Source: Niallia sp. FSL W8-0635 (GTDB lineage Bacteria; Bacillota; Bacilli; Bacillales; Cytobacillaceae). Taken from it: a stretch of 64,000 bases of DNA. Positions within the stretch are counted from its first letter, which is position 1, and every line of letters begins with the position of its first letter. The position numbers were made by a program, and so were the translations under genes. Under the pieces are notes generated by a model. It searched no databases, was not told where the DNA came from, and saw nothing but the letters and a program-made list of their open reading frames with translations. The stretch is from assembly GCF_038007965.1 (NCBI RefSeq), contig NZ_JBBOYD010000002.1:62001-126000 (forward strand). Direction: 5' to 3'. Shown piece by piece: positions 9,429 to 16,369 of the stretch.

Positions 9429-9887
9429 TTATAGTGAATTTCTTATAGTTCCAGTTGTTTTTGACGCAGTACCTGAGATTATTTCGATCCTATACTCCTT
9501 ACCTTTTTCCATCCAATAATCTTGCGTAGCTTCGCCACCCTCTTCGAACAATTGTAAACCAGCAGATCCACCCATAGTTACCCAATTATTTCCGATCTTT
9601 TCTTGCACCCATAAACCTGCAACCCCAGTAGAATAAAGCTTTTTTTTACCATACTGACCTTTACCAACCACAGATCCTGACACCGCTTTCCATTCAGGCG
9701 GACTTATAGTAACACTTGATGAATCTGCAGCATATGCAGTTAAATTCACATATGGAGTAGATAGTTCGTTACTTGCTGAAGTTAGTTGGCTTTCAGTATT
9801 TCCTGATGCCGCAAAAGTTGGAATAGCAGAACCACCTACAATAGCTATTGCTACAGTAGCACTCAGAACTAGTTTCTTAATTTTCAT
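9429..9887 (-). CDS. Secreted hypothetical protein (152 aa)
   Basis: The N-terminus MKIKKLVLSATVAIAIVGGSAIPTFAAS is a typical Sec signal cut after TFAA. The mature part has a Ser/Thr-rich start and a compact beta-rich C-terminal domain (about residues 65-152) with no Cys. I chose the ATG 11 bases after AAGGAG rather than an upstream GTG that abuts the ribosome site. It is a one-gene unit with its own terminator. Small beta proteins of this kind include bacteriocins and cell-surface binders, but no family motif was recognised. Confidence 0.7.
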   Translation of the reverse strand: MKIKKLVLSATVAIAIVGGSAIPTFAASGNTESQLTSASNELSTPYVNLTAYAADSSSVTISPPEWKAVSGSVVGKGQYGKKKLYSTGVAGLWVQEKIGNNWVTMGGSAGLQLFEEGGEATQDYWMEKGKEYRIEIISGTASKTTGTIRNSL

Positions 9888-9899
9888 TTTTGGGAACAC

Positions 9900-10165
9900 T
9901 CCTTTTTAATATTTTTATAACTGTTAGTTACAATGTACTTATTCTATTTTTGGTATTAAATACCTTTTGAAAAATGTTAATTATTTGGAAAAAATGTAAA
10001 ATGAGTAGATATTACTATGATTTTATGAAAATTAAAAAAGAAGGTTATCGGTTCTCGCGCCAAAATTTAGAAAGGCTAAGTCCTATCAGAAGATAATCCA
10101 TACAGCCAATTCTTAATTACTATTACATAACGATTAACAAAGAAATTATTATAAACAAATCAATA
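9900..10165. other. Non-coding intergenic DNA
   Basis: AT-rich; holds the upstream region of the secreted-protein gene. No supported gene. Confidence 0.4.
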
Positions 10166-10204
10166 AAAAAAGACTAAGTACAATTAACTTAGCCTTTTTT
10201 ATTT
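10166..10204. terminator. Terminator after the tubY-like operon
   Basis: Arms CTAAGT and ACTTAG with A and T runs on both sides, so it can act on either strand. It closes the minus-strand transcript of the 33-aa peptide gene. Confidence 0.65.
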
Positions 10205-10215
10205 AAAAGTACCCT

Positions 10216-10317
10216 TTATATGCTTACTAGTATTGATCCAACTAGAGTAAAAATAGATACTATTACAATTGTATTTAAAATAATGTTTTCAGATTTTTTT
10301 GTTTTAAGTAAAAACAT
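10216..10317 (-). CDS. 33-aa single-span membrane peptide
   Basis: Begins MFLLKTKKSE and continues into a hydrophobic stretch (IILNTIVIVSIFTLVGSILV) long enough to cross the membrane. GAGGTGG lies 6 bases before the ATG. It starts 57 bases after the stop of the tubY-like gene on the same strand and is followed by a terminator, so it should be the last gene of that operon. Function unknown; a small membrane anchor or adaptor for the partition system is one possibility. Confidence 0.55.
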   Translation of the reverse strand: MFLLKTKKSENIILNTIVIVSIFTLVGSILVSI

Positions 10318-10373
10318 TAAAACCACCTCAGTTCATTTATATACCATTATTATAAAACAATATGACAGAATAT

Positions 10374-11318
10374 TCAATCTATTATATTGTTCTCTAAAGG
10401 ATTATTTAGAAAGTTTTGAACCGAGTATTTCCCCTCTTCAAGAATTCTTTCCTGTTCCCTTAGAGCTAGTTCATATTTTTGCTCCATTTCAGCTATTTCT
10501 TCTTGTATACTATTCAATTCTTTATAATAGCCATCAATCTTTTCTTTTAATAACTCAGTCTTACTTTGAACAGCAGCTTCTTGCTTTTCTTTAAGTTGTT
10601 TATCTACTTCTATATTAATAAGTTCTTCTTTAGAATCATTTTTAAATCTACTAAAAAAACCTTTTGGTTTTTTCTTTAATGAGGCAACTAAAATTTGGTC
10701 TTGCCTTTCCAAGAGATAATTGCTCATAGAATCATTTTTAAGTTCAGTAACCTCGGATTTAGCATCAGCAATTTTTCTATCAATGTTTACTGACTCAATT
10801 CTTAAATTACTCAACTTTTTTTCATAAGATAATAACAAAACCGTTTGCTGCTGCATTTTTACTAACAACTGATTATTAAACTTATAAGAAGCTTCAACAA
10901 ATTGAGATAACTTTTTAAGATCGTCATATAAAGGTGTATTTTTACTAGAAGGAACAGTTGTAGTTTTATGACCTAACTCAGTTAGTATTTCAGTTGTAGA
11001 CAACCCCCCTATATCTATTAATATAGAGACTAAATGAATTTTAAAGATAGTATAATAACTTAATTTATAATATCTCCCTTGTTTTTCCGGCTTTATATAA
11101 ATATCACTTAGCTCATGTCTTAAGTAATATCTTATAGTTGCATCAGCACGTCCAATAAATTTACTTGCTTCTACAGTATCGTAAGTTCGCTCATTACTCA
11201 TACTTAAAATTTTTTCAGTCCAAATGTAATCTTCTAATTCACGAATAATAGCAACATTATAAAGAGGATCAAGTTTAAATTCATCTTCTAATAATTCTCT
11301 CATAGAAATTTCACTCAT
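10374..11318 (-). CDS. tubY: TubY-like MerR/coiled-coil partition accessory protein
   Basis: 314 aa. Residues 45-115 form a MerR-type winged helix (TYDTVEASKFIGRADATIRYYLR, then YKLSYYTIFKIHLVSIL). Residues 145-200 and 235-300 are strongly heptad-like coiled coils rich in Glu, Lys and Gln. A basic patch lies between them (KKKPKGFFSRFK). This layout (N-terminal MerR helix-turn-helix, coiled coil, basic segment) matches TubY, the third factor of type III (TubZ) partition systems, and the gene lies just downstream of tubZ. AGGAGGTG precedes the ATG. It may otherwise be a plasmid MerR regulator of another kind. Confidence 0.65.
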   Translation of the reverse strand: MSEISMRELLEDEFKLDPLYNVAIIRELEDYIWTEKILSMSNERTYDTVEASKFIGRADATIRYYLRHELSDIYIKPEKQGRYYKLSYYTIFKIHLVSILIDIGGLSTTEILTELGHKTTTVPSSKNTPLYDDLKKLSQFVEASYKFNNQLLVKMQQQTVLLLSYEKKLSNLRIESVNIDRKIADAKSEVTELKNDSMSNYLLERQDQILVASLKKKPKGFFSRFKNDSKEELINIEVDKQLKEKQEAAVQSKTELLKEKIDGYYKELNSIQEEIAEMEQKYELALREQERILEEGKYSVQNFLNNPLENNIID

Positions 11319-11811
11319 TCACCGCACCTCCTACCACTTTTATTGTCAAAAATGACACTTTACAATTGATTTTACACGGAAAGAACCAAAAAATCAAAGG
11401 AAGTAAACGACATTTTTACATACCATCAATGCAAATTATCCTTACATTAATCATCACCTTACAACAACTCTACATAAACTTTATAAAAAACTTTTGTAAG
11501 CATTACGTAAAATAAATATTATGTTACATAAATTTTATATCATAAATACGTAAGACTTACATAAGTACATAAGATTAATATATAAATTACATCATTATTA
11601 CGTAGTATTTTCATTGGTAAATCTCATAGAGTTCGTTAATTCCATGTTAATATACACTTTATCTATAAAATTCAACGTAAACATCACATAAAACAACCAT
11701 TTACATAAACTTTCTCTTATAATGAATGCGCTTTCCGAAAGAATTTAAGCGAATAGGGGAAACAAATAGATTATAATAGCATTATTGACTATAAATTAAG
11801 GAAGTAATGAG
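11319..11811. repeat. Non-coding region with TTACATAA/TTACGTAA repeats
   Basis: About 490 bases, very AT-rich, between the tubY-like gene and the small zinc-binding gene. TTACATAA, TTACGTAA, TACATAA and ACGTAA variants recur at about 11415-11580 and 11620-11710, on both strands. Repeats of this type suit binding sites for the MerR-type protein or a replication initiator. TATAAT boxes lie near 11719 and 11773. Confidence 0.45.
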
Positions 11812-11991
11812 ATGAATAATTATTTAACGAAAGAAGAAATTGATATAAATAAAATCTATGATTATAATTTATATCCTGACAGGATTAGTGGTAGATGCGA
11901 CAATTGTAATATGGCACATTTTAAAAGTTCTATATCGAAGGGGAAACTACTTAGGGAATGCCGGAATTGTTCCATGAAAAAAAGTATCTAA
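11812..11991 (+). CDS. 59-aa zinc-ribbon-like protein
   Basis: Begins MNNYLTKEEIDINKIYDY. Two Cys pairs, CDNC (from residue 29) and CRNC (from residue 50), about 17 residues apart, would bind one zinc ion. The product is basic near the end (MKKKSI-like tail) and could bind nucleic acid. AAGGAAG lies 8 bases before the ATG and a strong bidirectional terminator follows the stop. It faces tubZ and sits inside the partition region. Family not recognised. Confidence 0.6.
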   Translation: MNNYLTKEEIDINKIYDYNLYPDRISGRCDNCNMAHFKSSISKGKLLRECRNCSMKKSI

Positions 11992-11996
11992 GTCAA

Positions 11997-12033
11997 AAAA
12001 AAGCAAAGAATAGGGCGATTCTTTGCTTTTTTT
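11997..12033. terminator. Bidirectional terminator
   Basis: AAGCAAAGAA and TTCTTTGCTT arms, 8-base loop, with A and T runs outside. It serves the 59-aa gene on the + strand and tubZ on the - strand. Confidence 0.85.
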
Positions 12034-12036
12034 ATC

Positions 12037-13491
12037 TTATTTTAATTCATTCTCATTTATTTGTTGTAAAATATCATCAATATCTATATCCTCATCATCC
12101 TTAGAAGATGCTACTTCTCCAACCGATTCTTCAAAAAGATCTTCCACTCCTAGTTCTGCAGCCAGTTCAGAAAGATCAAAATCATCCTCTTCGTTAGTTT
12201 CACTAATTTGCTCAATGCCTTGGGACATATAGGTTATTTGTTTTTGTCTTTCTTTAAATTCGTTATATTCTTCCACTAATCCCTTAGCCAATCGCTTAGG
12301 AAATGCCTCCGCTTTAAAAAATGTATAAACAGTTACAGAAAAATCATTTTGTTCTTCAATATACCCAGAAAAAACAGTACCGTTTAGGGGTAATTTATTA
12401 ATAATTTCATTTCTAGCATCATCAATAAAAGAACTACCAACTTTTAATTTTGAATCAATAATAGCTAAAATCCCTATATGGTGAATTTTGGCCATTTGAT
12501 TTGTCTCTGGATTAATCAATTCTATAGGATCGTGAAAGCTATTTTTATCGAGAGACTCAGAAAACATTTTATTAATATCATGACCATTTTTTATTTCAGA
12601 AGCAGGTTTAGTTACCTTACTTATGAATAAACAACCTTGATGCTCTAAAATTGTTCTTCTAAAATCAGCACTATCAAAAGTAACCGAGGTTCCACCACCA
12701 GTAGTAGCAGTATTTAGTTCATGAAACTCTTCAACTAGTTTAATATTTGCATAGTCTCGGTAATTTTCAATTCCTTTTCTCTCATTTTCTAGTAAACTAT
12801 TGAACTCTTCATACATTAGTTGGTTATCAGGATAGACTACAAATGCTACACCTTTATTAGGGTTTTTGGCAATATCATCAATTTTTTTAGTGAAATTATT
12901 TACTTGTCTTAATACATCAGGACCATCCGCTCTAGTAGGGATAGTAGCCACTACACCAATCTTTGTAAATCGCTTACGAGCAATTTTAGTAGCCTCAATT
13001 AAGTATTTTTTTGGCTCTTTTTTTATCTCATCTATACCATATTTTTCTTTTAATTTATTAAACTCTTCTTGAATTTTAGGTTTATTGTTATATTCATAAA
13101 ATTCTTCAATTGCCTTTACGATAGTAGAGGTACCCGTTCCGCCACCTAGACCAGCAAAAAACATTACTAAGTCGTCAGTCGGTCTAACTCTATCTTTTAT
13201 GAAACTTTTTAGTTGCTCTTTAACTTTTTCATTTGTTTCTAAAATTTGCATTGCCTCTTCAGGATTCTTACCTAAACCACCCAGCTCTAGACTCTCTCTA
13301 TTATTGGGAGTGATGTGCTTTAATCCCGCTAAATCACCATCATTACTGTTTAATGCTAGACAATTATATACAGAAGTACCATCAGCATTTTTTATAGCTG
13401 CAAATTGATCTGCCATTCTTGAACCGGCTTGTCCAAACCCAACCATAGTAATGTTAATAGCAGGTTTATTTTTTGTGAATGTTTTAGCCAT
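12037..13491 (-). CDS. tubZ: TubZ, plasmid tubulin-like GTPase
   Basis: 484 aa, the length of pBtoxis TubZ. It forms treadmilling GTP-dependent filaments that move TubR-bound plasmids. The N-terminus has the nucleotide-binding VGFGQAGSRMADQF, and residues near 105 carry the tubulin signature GGGTGTSTI. VVATIPTRADGPDVLRQVNNF fits the following TubZ segment, and the C-terminal tail is long and acidic (EDDFDLSELAAELG to the end), as in TubZ tails that control filament dynamics. I chose the ATG nine bases after AAGGAG; another ATG three codons earlier directly abuts it. It lies 33 bases downstream of the tubR-like gene. Confidence 0.93.
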   Translation of the reverse strand: MAKTFTKNKPAINITMVGFGQAGSRMADQFAAIKNADGTSVYNCLALNSNDGDLAGLKHITPNNRESLELGGLGKNPEEAMQILETNEKVKEQLKSFIKDRVRPTDDLVMFFAGLGGGTGTSTIVKAIEEFYEYNNKPKIQEEFNKLKEKYGIDEIKKEPKKYLIEATKIARKRFTKIGVVATIPTRADGPDVLRQVNNFTKKIDDIAKNPNKGVAFVVYPDNQLMYEEFNSLLENERKGIENYRDYANIKLVEEFHELNTATTGGGTSVTFDSADFRRTILEHQGCLFISKVTKPASEIKNGHDINKMFSESLDKNSFHDPIELINPETNQMAKIHHIGILAIIDSKLKVGSSFIDDARNEIINKLPLNGTVFSGYIEEQNDFSVTVYTFFKAEAFPKRLAKGLVEEYNEFKERQKQITYMSQGIEQISETNEEDDFDLSELAAELGVEDLFEESVGEVASSKDDEDIDIDDILQQINENELK

Positions 13492-13524
13492 TATTTTCAT
13501 CTCCTTATTTACTAATAATCTTCT

Positions 13525-13899
13525 TCATCCATAAAGTCTTTGAATTACTTGTTTGCCGCGAATAGTTAAAAACAAATGCTTATATGGTGGAACAGCTTTA
13601 TAATATATCAACGACATTGCTAACAAACGCTCAACTATTTTTTCCGCTTGTTTTCTATGTATGTAATCATCCTTGCAAACAAATGAATAACGTTTATTTT
13701 TTTCAACTCTATGTTTTCGTTCTACCTGTACTTTTTCAGATATTTCTCCAACTGTTACAATACTGTCCTTTTCGTTCTTTGCAATAAAGAGAAATACTTT
13801 TTTTAATACTGTGTCATTAGATATTAAATCGGTGAATAAATCTAATGTTTCTGGATCAAATTTTGTATTTTTATATTTTTGATGAAGCTCTAAGTCCAA
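13525..13899 (-). CDS. tubR: TubR-like winged-helix DNA-binding protein
   Basis: 124 aa. Residues 15-120 form a winged-helix fold: helices ending LKKVFLFIAKN, then TVGEISEKVQV, a recognition region rich in Arg and Lys, and YIHRKQAEKIVERLLAMSLIYYK leading to a wing. TubR proteins are small ArsR-like winged-helix dimers encoded directly upstream of tubZ; they bind the centromere tubC. Start is TTG with AAAGGAGG six bases upstream. Identity rests on position and fold more than on sequence match. Confidence 0.7.
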   Translation of the reverse strand: MDLELHQKYKNTKFDPETLDLFTDLISNDTVLKKVFLFIAKNEKDSIVTVGEISEKVQVERKHRVEKNKRYSFVCKDDYIHRKQAEKIVERLLAMSLIYYKAVPPYKHLFLTIRGKQVIQRLYG

Positions 13900-13949
13900 T
13901 ATTATCCTCCTTTACTAAGATATTCTTATAATTTAAATATATAATAACC

Positions 13950-14340
13950 AATTAAAGTTACTAATTCAAGTGTCTACACTTTTAATAAATAAAATATCAT
14001 ATGAAATATATCTCACAAACCCAATAATATCAACGATTTACTCATAGTTACTAAAATAAGTTACTTTATGGATCGATTATAAGTTATCTCACTTAATTTT
14101 CAGTAATTATTGCTTAGAAAAATAAATTTAATTTATCTAAAAGTCACAAATTAGTATTTTTAGTTATTTCGCTATCATTTGAAGGTATTTTTTTATATTA
14201 AATAATTAATATAGTAACTATATTTAGTTACTATATTAAAAACCTTATATACCTTGATATTTTTTATATATTACAGTTCCATAAATAAGTAGCAAATGAT
14301 ATGGTTACCACTATTAGTTACTACTTATTTAATTTGTTTT
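13950..14340. repeat. Candidate tubC centromere (TAGTTACTA repeats)
   Basis: Upstream of the tubR-like gene, AGTTACTA-type words recur at about 13956, 14046, 14058, 14211, 14225 and 14315. A perfect 14-base inverted repeat around TATT spans 14207-14238 (TAATATAGTAACTA and its complement). AAATAAGTAG (14283) is mirrored by CTACTTATTT (14321). Type III centromeres lie upstream of tubRZ and consist of repeated TubR sites, which this fits. The region probably also carries the tubRZ promoter. Confidence 0.6.
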
Positions 14341-15001
14341 TTCATAGTGGTTTTACATCTAAATTATATAAGCACTGCAAATAGCATTCATATAAACCAA
14401 TGTTTTACGTAACTCTTACATCAACTCAATAAACACTTTCCTTACTCTAAACATACTTTTTACATTAATCAAACATAAACGAGAGATTAACATGGCTTCT
14501 TCTAAAAAGAAGACTTATAAGTCAGTTTATTCGCAATTAGATTACTAACTCGAATATAGATGACTCCCATTTTCATTGTCCTTCACCTATAAAATTTAGA
14601 TGAAACAGTTCATATTTTATTCACTTTTTTATACACTCGTGATTTTATAAAAAATGCTGACTTTTTTAATTAATTCCAACTGCTTACGGATATCCTATTA
14701 CGGATAAGGTTATTTGTCCGTGAGCGGACATCCTTAACAGAGGATGATGTTAACCCTTGATAAACTTATATTTTTTTATGTTTTCAAACCCCAACTTCAT
14801 ATGTTTTTAGAGTTAGAAAACACACATCATTTTATGTTTTTTGTACTCTAATCAAAATTTATTTTTTACAGTAGTTTTCTCGAGTGTTTTTACTAGTGAT
14901 TAGTATGCCTAATGAATGAATAATACTAATATTTATGCATAAAACTCTAGTTGTTAGGATCATCCCAAAATGATATACTAGTCACAGTTTAATAATACAA
15001 A
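14341..15001. other. Non-coding region, possible oriT and further repeats
   Basis: Between the tubC candidate and the relaxation-type operon. TTACGGATA occurs at 14684 and 14699, followed by GTCCG-TGAG-CGGAC at 14716-14729; this cluster has more GC than its surroundings and could be an oriT or replication iterons. TTACGTAA- and TTACATAA-like words at 14405-14470 echo those at 11.4-11.7 kb. A possible 18-codon frame (14492-14548, MASSKKKTYKSVYSQLDY) has only a weak ribosome site. Confidence 0.4.
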
Positions 15002-15056
15002 GGGAAAAACCCTCAAAATGATGAAGATTGATTCTTCACTATTTTGGGGGTTTTTC
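15002..15056 (+). promoter_or_regulatory. GGGAA-NN-ACCC terminator leader (copy 1)
   Basis: GGGAAAAACCC followed by a long stem (ACCCTCAAAAT with ATTTTGGGGGT, and an inner GAAGA/TCTTC stem), then a T run, then the ribosome site of the next gene. A TAATAC box at 14993-14998 puts the likely transcript start close to the GGG. The AA before ACCC pairs with the TT after GGGT. Confidence 0.7.
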
Positions 15057-15076
15057 TGATTTAAGGAGGAGGAAAT

Positions 15077-16369
15077 TTGGAATCAGCCAGAGTATGGTAT
15101 GGATTTGATAATGAACATGAAAAAAGAAAAGGAGCCTGGATAAATTTAACTGATTTGGAGCTATTATCACTTATTTGGACTAACCGTTATTTAACTAATA
15201 AGCAATTAACCAAATATGGTAATCAATTATTTGGATATAAAGGGGATTCTATTCAAAAGAAATTAAAGAGGTGGTCAAATTACGCTATTGTAAAAATAGA
15301 ATATCAGTCCGTTCTAAATAAACCACCTATATCATGTTATTACTTAGGAAAGAATGGTATAAACATTTTAAAACAAGAAGGAATTATTAAGGAAGAAGAA
15401 AAAGCTATAAATATCAATAATTACATTAGAAACTCTTCTCATTATTTAGGAATTCAAGATGTGGTTATAGATACTCTCATAGCTTTAAAAACAAATAGGA
15501 AAAACATAATTTCAATACATCCCAACAAAGATACCTACAAAAATGAAGTTGGTGAACCATTTATTGTCCCTGATTGGGTATTTAGAAAAGGTAGTCGCAC
15601 TCTAAATATTGAATATGACACAGGTTTACAGACAATGACAAAAATCAAAGAAAAAATAAGAAATTACATCAAATTAAGTAAACACAAACCTGAGGAAGAA
15701 CATTATGTATTAATATCAGTTGCAGATAACAGCAATATCTATACAGTAAAGTATTATGATGATAGAAGAACTAGGGTTTTAAATATAAAAGACACCATAA
15801 TTCATAAAGGCGCTGATAAGATCTCTAACCTTCACTTTTATGTTACTACAGCTAGTCGCTCACCAATTATTACAAACAATATATTAAAAGGAATTTATCC
15901 ATTTGATAAATCTACTTTTAAGTCTGAACAAGAACTTTTTGAACTATCAATGGAAATAAGCAATTCTAATTATCAATTGGTGCCTCTTCCAAAAAAGGAA
16001 ATATTTCATAATGATAGTTATAACATTGGAGAGATAGCACAATATGAATTGATTCATAAAGAAAGAACCAATTCAAAACAAGTTTTAGTTTTGAATATAG
16101 TGGAAGAGGCAAGTGTTGCTGCATTAAACAAAATAAATTTTTTAGAAGAAGAGAACAAAAATAATAAATTTAAACAAGAGGTTTCACACCTTCTTATTGT
16201 TTATCAGAGTAGATCAGAACTAGAAAATGACATTGTAATGAAAAATTATGAAACACTAAAATTTACAGATACTAAAAATTGGCCATTACTTCTCCAAGGA
16301 GAAAAGCAGCTAACATTGGAGAAGAAAAAGGGGGGCAGAGTACTTGAAAGAACTAAAGGTTCATCCTAA
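15077..16369 (+). CDS. Replication-relaxation family protein (first)
   Basis: 430 aa. Residues 20-105 look like a winged helix (TDLELLSLIWTNRYLTNKQLTKYG). Near residues 160-185 lies VPDWVFRKGS with IEYDTGLQT, the PD...(D/E)YD-G pattern of plasmid replication-relaxation proteins, a nuclease-like fold linked to plasmid relaxation and mobilisation. A C-terminal half of unknown role follows. Start is TTG with AGGAGGAGG 4 bases upstream. It overlaps the VirD4-like gene by 26 bases, so the two are coupled, which suits a DNA-processing protein made with its coupling ATPase. Nicking is not shown. Confidence 0.7.
   Translation: MESARVWYGFDNEHEKRKGAWINLTDLELLSLIWTNRYLTNKQLTKYGNQLFGYKGDSIQKKLKRWSNYAIVKIEYQSVLNKPPISCYYLGKNGINILKQEGIIKEEEKAININNYIRNSSHYLGIQDVVIDTLIALKTNRKNIISIHPNKDTYKNEVGEPFIVPDWVFRKGSRTLNIEYDTGLQTMTKIKEKIRNYIKLSKHKPEEEHYVLISVADNSNIYTVKYYDDRRTRVLNIKDTIIHKGADKISNLHFYVTTASRSPIITNNILKGIYPFDKSTFKSEQELFELSMEISNSNYQLVPLPKKEIFHNDSYNIGEIAQYELIHKERTNSKQVLVLNIVEEASVAALNKINFLEEENKNNKFKQEVSHLLIVYQSRSELENDIVMKNYETLKFTDTKNWPLLLQGEKQLTLEKKKGGRVLERTKGSS

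Noticed and set aside
13950..14340. CRISPR-like array in the tubC candidate
   Set aside because: Repeats are short, irregularly spaced and partly inverted, with no equal spacers and no cas genes.
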